A stretch of 64,000 bases of DNA. It comes from Streptomyces hilarionis (GTDB lineage Bacteria > Actinomycetota > Actinomycetes > Streptomycetales > Streptomycetaceae). Below the pieces are notes generated by a model. The model did not search any database. It was given only the letters and a program-made list of their open reading frames with translations, and was not told the DNA's origin. Where the stretch lies: assembly GCF_024539675.1 (NCBI RefSeq), contig NZ_JAHHIT010000051.1, forward strand, positions 13,146 through 77,145, given 5' to 3'. Both the position numbers and the translations under genes were made by a program. Below are positions 1-8,433 of the stretch, one piece after another (the stretch's first letter is position 1; every line of letters begins with the position of its first letter).

Positions 1-20
1 AGATGTGTATAAGGAGACAG
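1..20. other. Residual Tn5/Nextera mosaic-end adapter
   Basis: The first 20 bases read AGATGTGTATAAGGAGACAG. The Tn5 mosaic end used in tagmentation libraries is AGATGTGTATAAGAGACAG, so the match is complete apart from one inserted G, and it begins exactly at base 1. This points to unremoved library adapter at a contig end rather than genomic sequence. The AAGGAG inside it looks like a ribosome binding site but should not be used to choose a start. Confidence 0.88.
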
Positions 21-37
21 TGAGTACGCGTACTCAC
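20..37. promoter_or_regulatory. 18-bp perfect palindrome, possible operator
   Basis: GTGAGTACGCGTACTCAC is a perfect palindrome lying directly against the adapter, 33 bases upstream of the chosen lipoprotein start. Its form suits a dimeric TetR/PadR-type regulator. Because it abuts the contig end, a library or assembly artefact cannot be excluded. Confidence 0.35.
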
Positions 38-70
38 GCGCGGCGGGCGGCTCGGTCCAAGACTTGGCGC

Positions 71-709
71 ATGACGCGAACCTCGCCCCAGGGCACCTCG
101 GTTGCGGGCCTCCCCCGCCGCTCACTCACGCTCGTGACCACGGCTGTCGCCGCGCTGGGCCTCGCGGCCTGCGGCGCCGAGAAGACGCACACCGACGGGT
201 CGCCGAGCAGGCCCGCAGCCGTCGCAGGGGCCGCCGGGGCGCGGACCGACCCGGCCTTCACGGCGATGCTGGACGAGGTCGCGCGGTCGTGTCCCCCCAG
301 CGCCCCGCCCGAGGCGCCCCCGTCCGGTCCGGCGCACACCCTGCCGCCCGGCTCGGCCGTGACGCCGGACGTCGAACCCGTCGCCCCCACGGCAGGTCCG
401 GAGGTCGAGTTGAACGCCCGCGACTGGTGCGCCGGCGCCCTCCACGAAGAGCGCCTCACCCAGGCGCTGTGGAATCTGGCCGATCCCACCCCGACCAAGG
501 TCAGAAGGATTCTCCACGACCTCGGCTATGTCGACGCGCGCATCCACGACCTCGAGCAGTCCGGCGCCACCACGCGGTTCTTCCTCGACCTGCGGGACAG
601 GGGCGGACGGCTCTGCCTGGAAGGCTCGGCCGCCGGCGAGGACACCGTCGTCGACAGGTGCGTGGCCCCCGCCGCCGGCCCTTTCACGGCCGGCGAGCGG
701 CTGCGGTGA
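71..709 (+). CDS. Putative Tat/Sec-exported lipoprotein
   Basis: A 212-residue protein of unknown function. The N-terminus has a twin-arginine stretch (PRRSLTLV, residues 15-22), a hydrophobic segment and a lipobox LAAC with the acylated cysteine at about residue 34, so it should be anchored to the outer face of the membrane. A low-complexity Pro/Ala linker (about 35-110) precedes a compact C-terminal domain with two more Cys residues that could form a disulfide. I chose ATG 71; the same frame is open back to base 5, but that part lies in adapter and palindrome. GTG 20 is an alternative only if the adjoining bases are genomic. No family was recognised. Confidence 0.7.
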   Translation: MTRTSPQGTSVAGLPRRSLTLVTTAVAALGLAACGAEKTHTDGSPSRPAAVAGAAGARTDPAFTAMLDEVARSCPPSAPPEAPPSGPAHTLPPGSAVTPDVEPVAPTAGPEVELNARDWCAGALHEERLTQALWNLADPTPTKVRRILHDLGYVDARIHDLEQSGATTRFFLDLRDRGGRLCLEGSAAGEDTVVDRCVAPAAGPFTAGERLR

Positions 710-788
710 GGTCGTGAGCGGACCGGCCGGGCCGGCGCCCGAAGGCGTGCACCGGCCGGGCCGGAGCCGCGGTCGGAACCCCGGTCGG

Positions 789-1610
789 TCAGGCCGGGAT
801 CACGGGCGCCTGCAGCTCCGTCACCCAGTCGTCGCGATCGTCCGGGCACTCCAGGTTGACCTCCCGCGGATATCCCGTCGACCGGCAGCCGTTGGCGTCG
901 ATCCAGTGGGCCAGGGCCTGGGCGGTGGGGAGCACGGTGTCCATCGAGCCGTGGTGCACGATGGTGGCCGCCCGGTCGACGGCCGGCAGGTCGAGGATGC
1001 GCACGGCGCCGTCCTGGAGCGGGGCGGAGACCTGGACGGCGGCGTGGACGCTGATCCTGCCCGCGCCCTCGGGGGCGTCCTCGTAGTACGCGACGCCGGG
1101 ACCCGTGGGGGTGATGCCGGCCGCGTCCAGGCGCCGGAACAACTCGTCGTAGAGCGGCCCGATGACCGGGCCGATGTCCTCGGGCTGGTAACTCGCGGCG
1201 GTCGCGGTCAGCTCCGCCACCCGGACGGAGGGGAGACTCTTGAGGACGACGTCGTTGGTGGGCATGTGCCCCTCGCTCTCGATCGCTCGGAGCCTCGCCT
1301 CGACCTGGGTCAGCCGTGCGCCCGCCGCCGCGATCGCGCTCTCCAGTTCGGCCCGCCGCAGCCGCAGCATCCCGCGCAGCTCCTCGGGGCCGACCTTGTC
1401 GTCCACGATGGCGTGGACCTGCTGGAGGGTGAAGCCGAGGTCCTTGAGCGCGATGATGCGGTTGAGGCGGGCCAGTTGGGCCGCGGTGTAGTGGCGGTAG
1501 CCGGTGGCGGGGTCGACGTGGGCCGGGTGCAGCAGTCCGGTCGCGTCGTAGTGACGCAGCATCCGGACCGAGACGCGGCCGTGCCGGGCGAAGTCTCCGA
1601 TGGTGAACAT
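789..1610 (-). CDS. MerR-family regulator with GyrI-like effector domain
   Basis: A 273-residue transcription regulator. Residues 1-70 form a MerR winged helix (MFTIGDFARHGRVSVRMLRH, then a GYRHY segment typical of the family), followed by a coiled-coil dimerisation helix (about 75-115) and a C-terminal domain (about 120-270) resembling the GyrI/SOUL-like small-molecule binding domain of BmrR/TipA relatives. ATG 1610 is chosen because the MerR fold starts immediately; the longer open frame upstream has no family similarity. The effector ligand is unknown. The neighbours give no clear target, so it may act on itself or on a distant exporter. Confidence 0.88.
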   Translation of the reverse strand: MFTIGDFARHGRVSVRMLRHYDATGLLHPAHVDPATGYRHYTAAQLARLNRIIALKDLGFTLQQVHAIVDDKVGPEELRGMLRLRRAELESAIAAAGARLTQVEARLRAIESEGHMPTNDVVLKSLPSVRVAELTATAASYQPEDIGPVIGPLYDELFRRLDAAGITPTGPGVAYYEDAPEGAGRISVHAAVQVSAPLQDGAVRILDLPAVDRAATIVHHGSMDTVLPTAQALAHWIDANGCRSTGYPREVNLECPDDRDDWVTELQAPVIPA

Positions 1611-1738
1611 GATGTCTCCGAGTCGACCGCCTGACACGGTGTGAGGGTCAAGAGCCGTCCCGTCCGGCCGGCGGGGCTGTGGGTGGATCGTCTCGCCGGA
1701 GGCCGCCCACGCCGTCGCGGGCGTCGGCTCCTCCCCGT

Positions 1739-2143
1739 CTAGCCGAGTTCGCCGCGTCGGAAGGCGTCCCTCATCTCGTGGAGCCTCGCGGTCGTCGCCG
1801 GGGTCGGCTCCGGTGCTCGTTCGGCGAGCCGGAGGGCAGCGTCGATCTCGCTGAGCTTCCTGGAGGACAGCACGGCCGCCCGCTCCACCAGGTCGTCCCG
1901 GGACACGACGGTCAGCCACGTGCACGGGGTGAACCCCGGACGTGGGAACGCGAGCCGCAGCACGCCTTCGAGCGGCAGCCCGTCACGGGCGCCGACCGTC
2001 ACTTCGATGCCCAGACCGCTGATGTCGACGCCCGACGGAGCGACGACCTGCATCACCTGGAACCCGGTCGTGGCGTCTCCTGACAGCAGGACGACCAACC
2101 TCCGCTCGTCGAACCGGACCCACCAGACTTCGCCACGTTGCAC
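1739..2143 (-). CDS. PemK/MazF-like protein without partner
   Basis: A 134-residue protein that begins VQRGEVWWVRF, the typical first strand of PemK/MazF mRNA interferases, and continues with VVLLS and VMQVVAP strands. The loop between the first two strands, which in MazF toxins carries a conserved Arg-Pro and contacts RNA, is much shortened here, so nuclease activity is uncertain. GTG 2143 is preferred because it places the family motif at the N-terminus and has GGAGGG just upstream. The frame stays open to 2215. No antitoxin-sized gene lies on either side, so a toxin-antitoxin role is not supported by context. Confidence 0.68.
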   Translation of the reverse strand: MQRGEVWWVRFDERRLVVLLSGDATTGFQVMQVVAPSGVDISGLGIEVTVGARDGLPLEGVLRLAFPRPGFTPCTWLTVVSRDDLVERAAVLSSRKLSEIDAALRLAERAPEPTPATTARLHEMRDAFRRGELG

Positions 2144-2327
2144 AAGCCCTCCGATGCGCGGGACAGCAGCCGGACGCTCCGCGACCTGACGTGGTGGGGA
2201 GACGGGTGCGGCCACCGTTGATCATCGGCGTGCGCGGGCAAACGATCATGGGGTGGCCCCGGGTCACAGCGTAGACCCCGCCTGCCGTCGGGAGGCGGAC
2301 AGGCGTGAAGCCGCTCGCGCAGGACGA

Positions 2328-3257
2328 TCACGATCCACGGCCGGGGTGCTGGACGGCGGAAGGGCCGTCCGTGCGCAGGGCGGCGCGCAGTGCGGAGCGC
2401 ACGCCGGTGGTGACCACGGTGATCAGGCACAGGGCGATGACCGTCTCGGCCCACAGGAAGGCGAACCAGTCCAGCACACAGCCGATCGGAGGCGTGCCGG
2501 GCGCGGTGTTGCGGAACGCCGCGAGGGCGAACAGCGTGGCGGCCATCCAGGCGAGGGCGGGCCAGACCAGGCCCTCGCCACGGCTGGTCAGATACCAGGC
2601 GCCGAGCAGCACGGACGCCGCCAACGCCCACATCACCGCCATCATGAAGACGGCGAAGACGAGAAGGCTCGCCGACCGGGACAGCCGCAGCGCCACGACG
2701 GCCTCGGGGCCCGACCCGGAAGACGTCGTGGAGGCGGCGAAGAGCGTGGCGTTGTTGGAGAAGTGCATCCGCACCGGCACCTGTTCGCCGCCCAGCACCG
2801 CCCAGAACTCGATGTCGGTCTCGTAGGAGTCGAAGGGGTAGTCGCTGATCGAACCGCCCGTGAGCGCGACCTGCACGTTCTTCGGCGCGAGTCGCTCGTG
2901 CGCCGGGAACGTCAGGTCGTCGAGGGTCGCCGTGGACGTCTGAAGGCCGAGGTCGGCCACCGGGGCGGTTCCCGCCTCCTCGCCGAACGCCCCGCGCGGA
3001 GTGACCCGGACCCGCAGGTCGAGTTCCCTGGCCGCCGCGTCGACGCCCTGCACGACGGCCTCCACGTCCACCCTGTCGGCCGCCTGCGATCCGACCGCGT
3101 GGACCGTGTCGTTCGCCTCCCGCTCGGTGTACTGCAACCACGACCCCACGGACACCGCCGTCAGGATCAGGGCCGCGATGGCCAGCAGGGCCGGCAGGAT
3201 CGACGCCCCGAAGCGGCGGGGGCGACGCGGTCGGGGCGAGCCCGGGGGAGCGGCCAA
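2328..3257 (-). CDS. DUF4436 family membrane protein
   Basis: About 309 residues. An N-terminal membrane helix (ILPALLAIAALIL) leads into an extracytoplasmic beta-rich domain with the motif YPFDSYETDIEFWA, and three membrane helices follow toward the C-terminus. This arrangement matches DUF4436 proteins, common in actinobacteria and of unknown function. No ATG occurs before the first helix; I chose TTG 3257 because GGAG lies five bases upstream and the product starts with a short basic tail before the helix. GTG 3365 is the other candidate. The long frame reaches 3557 and would overlap the next gene. Confidence 0.72.
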   Translation of the reverse strand: MAAPPGSPRPRRPRRFGASILPALLAIAALILTAVSVGSWLQYTEREANDTVHAVGSQAADRVDVEAVVQGVDAAARELDLRVRVTPRGAFGEEAGTAPVADLGLQTSTATLDDLTFPAHERLAPKNVQVALTGGSISDYPFDSYETDIEFWAVLGGEQVPVRMHFSNNATLFAASTTSSGSGPEAVVALRLSRSASLLVFAVFMMAVMWALAASVLLGAWYLTSRGEGLVWPALAWMAATLFALAAFRNTAPGTPPIGCVLDWFAFLWAETVIALCLITVVTTGVRSALRAALRTDGPSAVQHPGRGS

Positions 3258-3472
3258 GGTGACTCCGGCGAAGGGACGAGGGCGGGACGGCTCCCGCCGC
3301 TGCGCCGGGAACGGTCCCGTTCGCCCGCGCGGTGTGCGGGGGAGTGCCGGTCCACGGACGGGCACGGCTGCGCAGGAAGCTACGCTCCGGTCGCAGGCAC
3401 CTACTGTAGGTGTTCGCCGGCCTGCCGCCGGGGAGGCGGTGAGCGCCGTCCGGGGCGTTCTCGCGGGCCGTC

Positions 3473-3889
3473 CTACGGGCCGCCCCACAACAGGCCGTCG
3501 TCGTCCGGGCGGCCGGTGTCCCTCAGCGTGGGGCCGAGGGCGCGGTGCAGGTCCCACGACGCGGTCCCGTCGAGCACCGTCACGCGGAGTCGGCCGTCGT
3601 CGGTGAGGGCCAGCGTCGCGTAGTGGCCCTGGGAGGCCGCAGTGGTGACCTCCTCGTAGGAGAAGGCGATCGAGTCCTCGGGGTAGTCGGCCGCGATCCT
3701 GCGGATCAGGGGTGTCAGCCGGTCGTCGGCCATGATGTCGTCGGCGAACACGACGGCGAGCCGGCCGGGGGCCAGGCGCCAGACGCGCAGCTGCACGGCG
3801 AGCCGGGGTTCGTCGGGAGGCCAGGGGTCCTCGATGCGGATCAGCTCGGGGGTCCCCCCGGTCGTGCCGTGATCGTCCGCCTGCGTCAT
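3473..3889 (-). CDS. Hypothetical acidic protein
   Basis: A 138-residue soluble protein with no family I recognise. It has a mixed alpha/beta pattern (RLAVQLRVWRL, RLAVVFADDI) and an acidic composition, and no signal peptide or membrane segment. The start is ATG 3889. It lies just upstream of the DUF4436 gene on the same strand and may share its promoter. Confidence 0.62.
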   Translation of the reverse strand: MTQADDHGTTGGTPELIRIEDPWPPDEPRLAVQLRVWRLAPGRLAVVFADDIMADDRLTPLIRRIAADYPEDSIAFSYEEVTTAASQGHYATLALTDDGRLRVTVLDGTASWDLHRALGPTLRDTGRPDDDGLLWGGP

Positions 3890-4114
3890 GTCGTCTCGTC
3901 TCCCGTTCGGCCGGCCGTCAGAAGGGGCGGTGCCCGCGCCGCGGGCTGCCTACGCGTGCGGGCCGCGCAGGGTTCGGGCCGTGTTTCCGGCGGGAGCTTC
4001 GGTCCTCCGGGCTCCGTGCTCGTGAGCGCGGGCCCCGTGCCATGATCTTGAGGCGCCCGCCCCGGGGCGCCACGGCCCGGACCACCGGGTCCACGGAGAA
4101 GGAGACGACGGCCG

Positions 4115-5131
4115 ATGACCGATACCGCTGCGGACGAGATCCTCGCCGACGTCCGCCGGGGCGTCGGCCGGATCCTCCTGAACCGGCCCAGGGCGCTCAA
4201 CGCCCTGACGACGGACATGGTCGTCGCCCTCGACCGTGTGCTCGCCGAGTGGGAGCACACCCCGCTGACCGCCGTGGTGCTCGCGAGCACCGGCGCGAAG
4301 GCGTTCTGCGCCGGCGGAGACATCCGCACGATCCGCGAGCACAGCCTCGCCGGGGATGCCGGGGCCAGCGAGCGGTTCTTCGCCTCCGAGTACCGGCTCA
4401 ACGCCCGCATCGCCGGGTACCGCGTGCCGTTCGTGTCGCTCGTCGACGGCCTGTGCATGGGCGGCGGTCTCGGACTCTCCGTCCACGGCGCCTTCCGGGT
4501 CGTCACCGAGCGCGCTGTGCTGGCGATGCCCGAGACGGGGATCGGGTTCTTCCCGGACGTCGGGGCCAGCCACTTCCTGCCGAGGCTGCCCGGCGCGATC
4601 GGCATGTACCTGGGCCTCACCGGGAGCCGGCTCGACGCGGCCGACGCCCTGTACACGGGCCTGGCCACGCACTTCGTGCCCGCCGACGGAGTCGAGGCGG
4701 TCGCGGACGCCCTGGCCGACGCACCGGGTGAACCGGTCGACGTGGTCCTGAACCGCCTCGCCGGCCGTTCCCCGGTGGCGGAGAGCGGGCTGGCCGCCGT
4801 GCGCGGGGACCTGGACCGGGCGTTCGGCGCGGCGACCCTCGGCGAGATCGAGAAACGCCTGCGCGGCCTCGGCACCCCCTGGGCGACCGCCGCCCTGGCC
4901 GCCCTGGAGGCGGCTTCGCCGCAGAGCCTGGAGATCACGCACGACCTGCTGGCCCGGGGCAGGCAGCGCACGTTGCGCGAATGCCTCGACGCCGAACTCG
5001 CCCTCACCCGCACGACTATCCGCACGCCGGACTTCCTGGAAGGCGTGCGAGCGGCCCTGGTCGACAAGGACCGCGCTCCTGTCTGGCAGCGGTCACGTCC
5101 GTCGCCCGCCGGAGGGACGCACCCGGCCTGA
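4115..5131 (+). CDS. 3-hydroxyisobutyryl-CoA hydrolase-like enzyme
   Basis: A 338-residue crotonase-superfamily enzyme, most like 3-hydroxyisobutyryl-CoA hydrolase of valine breakdown. The oxyanion-hole region is present (AFCAGGDIR near residue 67; CMGGGLGLS near 113). The hydrolase subgroup hallmark MPETGIGFFPDVGASHFL (about 135-155) and the C-terminal DFLEGVRAALVDKDR signature separate it from plain enoyl-CoA hydratases. ATG 4115 has a GGAG-type site upstream. It stands alone, without other valine-degradation genes beside it, so the physiological substrate is inferred. Confidence 0.87.
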   Translation: MTDTAADEILADVRRGVGRILLNRPRALNALTTDMVVALDRVLAEWEHTPLTAVVLASTGAKAFCAGGDIRTIREHSLAGDAGASERFFASEYRLNARIAGYRVPFVSLVDGLCMGGGLGLSVHGAFRVVTERAVLAMPETGIGFFPDVGASHFLPRLPGAIGMYLGLTGSRLDAADALYTGLATHFVPADGVEAVADALADAPGEPVDVVLNRLAGRSPVAESGLAAVRGDLDRAFGAATLGEIEKRLRGLGTPWATAALAALEAASPQSLEITHDLLARGRQRTLRECLDAELALTRTTIRTPDFLEGVRAALVDKDRAPVWQRSRPSPAGGTHPA

Positions 5132-5195
5132 GGAGGCTCGCGGTGCCCGTCCCGGCGGGCGTCGGCAGGCGCGTGACGGCACGGCCGCGTTGGCG

Positions 5196-5621
5196 TCAGG
5201 CGGGCTGCGGGGCGTGCGCTGGCCCCGTGGCCGTGGCCTTGCGGGTCTCGCGCAGGAGCAGCAGACCGTTGACCGTCATCAGCGACGCGGTCAGGCCGTG
5301 GACGCCGAACGCGGTGGCCACGGAGCCGTGGTGGCCCAGCACCGTGGCCATGTCGCCGTACGCGGCGAGGGCCTCCACCAGCAGTGCCAGGCCCAGCGCC
5401 CGGCGGTGGCCCGTCACCAGCAGGACGCCCAGGACCAGCGCCAGGACGACGTCGCGGATTCCCTTGACGACGAGGAAGCCGTCGCCGTCGCCGGACGGCC
5501 ATCTCGGCAGGCCGAAGCCGGGCGCCGTCGTCTGCGGGCTCAGGACGAACTCCGTCCCGAACCAGAGGATGAAGAGGATGAAGCCGGTGGCCAGAACGGT
5601 GTTGAGCGTCTTGAGGGGCAT
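5196..5621 (-). CDS. DUF4267 membrane protein
   Basis: A 141-residue protein with four predicted membrane helices and the GFGLP and GIRDVVLA segments typical of DUF4267. Its function is unknown. It follows the DUF1772 gene on the same strand with a gap of about 105 bases, so both probably belong to the regulon of the divergent TetR regulator. Confidence 0.8.
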   Translation of the reverse strand: MPLKTLNTVLATGFILFILWFGTEFVLSPQTTAPGFGLPRWPSGDGDGFLVVKGIRDVVLALVLGVLLVTGHRRALGLALLVEALAAYGDMATVLGHHGSVATAFGVHGLTASLMTVNGLLLLRETRKATATGPAHAPQPA

Positions 5622-5726
5622 GGTTCGTCTCCTTGCGGGTCTTCGTCGACGTCGTGCGCTGCGGGGAGCCTGCTGAGCCGTGCCGGGTCCGGTCGGCCGT
5701 GCGGGCGCGGCCGACCGCGGGAGGGG

Positions 5727-6173
5727 TCACGTGAGGGCGGCGACCAGCAGGGCGAAGGCGCCGACGATGACGGCGACGCGGACGTAGTGCCAGCGCTCCC
5801 ACCGGTTCAGCTGCTCCTTCCAGTCCGCGGGCCGGTTCTCGGGCGTCCAGGTCTTGTTCCGGTTGTTGATCGGGACGAGCAGCAGGACCGACATGATCAC
5901 GCTGAGGAGCAGCAGTGCGGCGGAGGCCACGACCAGGCCGGCGCCGTCGTGGTGCCGTCCGGCGGCGGCCCAGACCGCCACGAGGGCGAGCGAGCCGATG
6001 TACCAGACCGGCATGACGGCGCCGAGCATCCGGCCCCCGTGGGCCTTGCCGAGCTGACCGGCGTCGCCGGGGAGGGCGTCGAAGATCGGGTTCATGACGA
6101 AGGCGACGGCGAACTCGACCCCCACCATCACACCGACGACCACGACGGTGAACACCTCAAGTGCGTTGAACAT
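5727..6173 (-). CDS. DUF1772 (anthrone-oxygenase-like) membrane protein
   Basis: A 148-residue four-helix membrane protein. It carries the DUF1772 landmarks: a conserved MNP near residue 27, a central hydrophobic hairpin, and NNRNKTW...W plus ERWHYVR near the C-terminus. The family includes proteins named anthrone oxygenase, but a specific reaction cannot be claimed. ATG 6173 has GGAAGGA upstream. The promoter lies in the 91-base divergent region that contains the CTAGC-type operators. Confidence 0.82.
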   Translation of the reverse strand: MFNALEVFTVVVVGVMVGVEFAVAFVMNPIFDALPGDAGQLGKAHGGRMLGAVMPVWYIGSLALVAVWAAAGRHHDGAGLVVASAALLLLSVIMSVLLLVPINNRNKTWTPENRPADWKEQLNRWERWHYVRVAVIVGAFALLVAALT

Positions 6174-6191
6174 GACGGTCCTTCCGGATAT

Positions 6192-6255
6192 CTAGCGTTG
6201 CTAGCTGTCGAGGTAACGCTAGTACTGCTGCCGCTCAGTTGTCTAGCGGTGCTAG
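6192..6255. promoter_or_regulatory. TetR operator pair and probable leaderless promoter
   Basis: Two near-identical palindromes, CTAGCGTTGCTAG (6192-6204) and CTAGCGGTGCTAG (6243-6255), each have perfect 5-bp arms around 3 bases, with a half-site GCTAG at 6218-6222 between them. They lie between the divergent DUF1772 and TetR genes, the usual place for autoregulation. TAGGAT (6253-6258) fits a -10 hexamer; with ATG at 6265 it would give a leaderless transcript. No convincing -35 is visible. Confidence 0.72.
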
Positions 6256-6264
6256 GATCGAATC

Positions 6265-6843
6265 ATGTCGGTACAGGAACGCAAGGAACGCGAGCGGGCG
6301 GCCCGCGAGCGCCTCATCGTGGCCACGGCCCGCGAACTCGCCGAGCAGCAGGGCTGGGACGCGGTCACCACGCGCCGGCTCGCCGAGCGCATCGAGTACA
6401 GCCAGCCCGTGCTCTACAGCCACTTCCGCGGCAAGCGCGAGATCATCGGCGCCGTCGCCCTCCAGGGCGCCGCCGAGCTGGCCGTCGCGCTGCGCGCCGC
6501 GACCTCCGCCGCGGACGGTCGCCGCGCCCGGGTCACCGCCCTCGCCCGCGCCTACCTCGACTTCGCCGAGCGCCATCCGGCGGTCTACGACGCCCTGTTC
6601 CAGCTCGACGGCGGCCTCGCCTACGCACGGGAGGACACCCCCGAACCGCTCAAGGACGCCTTCGCCGCCCTGCTGGAATGCCTCGGCGAGGTCGCCGGGG
6701 ACGGCGTCCACCCGGGGGTCTTCACCGAGGTGGTCTGGGCGTCGCTGCACGGGATCGCGACCCTCACCCGTGCGGGTCGCCTGCCTCCGGAACTGGCCGC
6801 GCAGCGGGTGGAGCTGCTGGTGGACCGTCTCCCCGTGCTCTGA
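6265..6843 (+). CDS. TetR-family repressor of the DUF1772/DUF4267 unit
   Basis: A 192-residue TetR/AcrR regulator. The N-terminal helix-turn-helix (AARERLIVATARELAEQQGW to YSQPVLYSHFRGKREI, about 12-60) is canonical. The C-terminal helical domain resembles the WHG-type ligand-binding fold and should bind a small hydrophobic effector. It is divergent from the DUF1772/DUF4267 genes, and its own promoter contains one of two matching palindromes, so autorepression plus repression of the neighbours is the simplest reading. There is no ribosome binding site before ATG 6265, in keeping with a leaderless mRNA. Confidence 0.88.
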   Translation: MSVQERKERERAARERLIVATARELAEQQGWDAVTTRRLAERIEYSQPVLYSHFRGKREIIGAVALQGAAELAVALRAATSAADGRRARVTALARAYLDFAERHPAVYDALFQLDGGLAYAREDTPEPLKDAFAALLECLGEVAGDGVHPGVFTEVVWASLHGIATLTRAGRLPPELAAQRVELLVDRLPVL

Positions 6844-6863
6844 CACGGCACTCCGGCGCCGTG
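6844..6863 (+). terminator. Hairpin after the TetR gene
   Basis: CACGGC and GCCGTG form a 6-bp stem with an 8-base loop immediately after the TetR stop codon. There is no T-tract, as is usual in high-GC actinobacteria, so termination is inferred from position. Confidence 0.4.
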
Positions 6864-7094
6864 CTCGGACACGGCGCTCCGCCCCCCCCCGCCCGCGGGG
6901 CCGCGCCGGCGGCCGGAGGACCGGATCCCTCGGACGAGTGCGGCTCAGGCCGCGGTCGGGTCCGCCTCCAGGCGGCATCGCTAGCGTCGGTGGCCAGCGA
7001 CGATCGCGCGCGTGACGCCCATGCCCGTGCGGCCCGCCCGTGGACCCGCGTGAAGCGTACGGCCGGCCGTGCCATGAACGAACCGAGGAGTCCG

Positions 7095-7454
7095 ATGTCC
7101 ACCAGCGGATACACGTACCTGTGCCGGATCGAGGCGCTTCAGGAGGGGGTTCCCCGGCGGTTCGAGGCGCAGGGGGTGCCCGTGTCGTTGGTGCTGACGG
7201 GTGGCGAGGTGTTCGCGATCCACGACCTGTGCTCGCATGCCGCCGTCTCGCTGTCGGAGGGGGAGGTGGAGGACTGCGCGGTCGAGTGCTGGCTGCACGG
7301 TTCCCGCTTCGACCTGCGCAGCGGAGAGCCCCTCGATCCGCCGGCGACCCGGCCCGTCCCGGTGTATCCCGTGACCGTGGAGGACGGATCGGTCCACGTC
7401 GACGTCCGCGACAGCGTGCTGTCGCCTCAACTGGACGGCGGCGCACAGCAGTAG
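7095..7454 (+). CDS. Rieske [2Fe-2S] ferredoxin-like protein
   Basis: A 119-residue small Rieske protein of the dioxygenase-ferredoxin type. The two cluster-binding boxes are visible: C-S-H (CxH, about residue 44) and CWLHG (CxxH, about residue 63), giving two Cys and two His ligands. It would carry electrons to an oxygenase or act as a stand-alone redox protein. ATG 7095 follows GAGGAG. No oxygenase or reductase gene is adjacent, so the partner is unknown. Confidence 0.88.
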   Translation: MSTSGYTYLCRIEALQEGVPRRFEAQGVPVSLVLTGGEVFAIHDLCSHAAVSLSEGEVEDCAVECWLHGSRFDLRSGEPLDPPATRPVPVYPVTVEDGSVHVDVRDSVLSPQLDGGAQQ

Positions 7455-7928
7455 GAGCGGCCCGGGCGGCGAACGCGTCCCGGGTGGGCGGCGGCGCGAT
7501 GCCCTGCTTCCTCACGGGGCCGAGCATCACCGTCCCACGGGACGTGTCCATGCCGCACGGCAACGGCCTCGCCCAGGTGGACAAGGCCGCCGACGAACCG
7601 CGCGAGGCCGGGCCCCGGACGAGGTCGCGTCGTCCGCGCACGCGGTCATCGGCCTGCCCGGCGATGCCGCCGACGCCGCGGCCTCGCCGGGCCGCCCGCC
7701 GGCCGTCGACCGCGGGCCGGGCAACCGGACCCACACCGTGCCGCCAGGCCCGGCAGGACCGCCTGCGGCGGACTCCGAAGCGATGGCCGCCACCGTGGCC
7801 TGTGCCGTCGCTCTCCGCGGCGACCGGGGAGAGCCTGCCGACCCCGGAAGAACCCAGGCGGTCGACTGCCCCGGCGCCCCGGCCGTGCCCGCCCCGGCCG
7901 TGCCCGCCCCGATCCGCCGGGGCGGCTC
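7455..7928. other. Non-coding stretch, likely decayed
   Basis: No convincing gene in 474 bases. Open frames occur on both strands but none resembles a known family. A perfect 15-bp tandem repeat sits at 7876-7905. The neighbouring VOC gene is broken, so this may be decayed coding DNA, but I cannot name a source. Confidence 0.4.
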
Positions 7929-8347
7929 TCAGCTCTCGGGGGCGCCCGCCCCACGGGACGGTGCCAGGGTTCGCAGGACGTCGAACTCGTTGCCCTCGGG
8001 GTCGGTCATGACCACCCAGCTCTGACCGGGTTCCCAGCCCACGGGGGCCCTGGCGGCGCCGAGGCCGAGCAGTCCGGCCACCTCGTCGTCGGTGCTGCCG
8101 TCGATCGGGCTGACGTCCAGGTGGAGCCGGTTCTTCACGGTCTTGCCTTCGGGCACCTGGACGAAGAGCAGGGCGGGCGGCATCTGGCGGGCCCGGAGGG
8201 CCGGACCTCCTCGGCGGTCGGCTCCCGCGAGCCGATCTCGACCTTGCCCTCACTCCGGTCGATCACCTCGAAGCCCAGGACCGCACACCAGAAGGCCGCG
8301 AGTCGCTCCGGATCGTGGGAGGGCCTTGCCGGTGTCCTCCGTCGCAC
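7929..8347 (-). pseudogene. Frameshifted VOC (glyoxalase-like) protein
   Basis: Two minus-strand frames together make a VOC/glyoxalase-like domain. The N-terminal part (about 8200-8320) encodes DPERLAAFWCAVLGFEVIDR, and the C-terminal part (7929-8183) encodes KNRLHLDVSP and WVVMTDPEGNEFDVL, which includes the usual metal-ligand strand of the family. The frames differ, so a frameshift lies near 8183-8210. The expected first strand (normally a hydrophobic stretch ending in a DCADP-like motif) is also replaced by an Arg-rich sequence, suggesting a second lesion. It could be a true pseudogene or a sequencing indel in a G/C-rich tract. Confidence 0.75.
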
Positions 8348-8433
8348 CGGCGATTCTTGTGCGGTCTTGGTGCCGCCTGGTAGGACTGTGACACGCCGTC
8401 ACCGTCACATGTTCGATTCTGCGGGGGTTGCAT

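Noticed and set aside
5..70. Upstream extension of the first gene
   Set aside because: The start and ribosome binding site would lie in adapter sequence.
7498..7928. Possible remnant coding sequence downstream of the Rieske gene
   Set aside because: Fragments such as VDKAADEPREA suggest coding origin, but I could not match them to any family.
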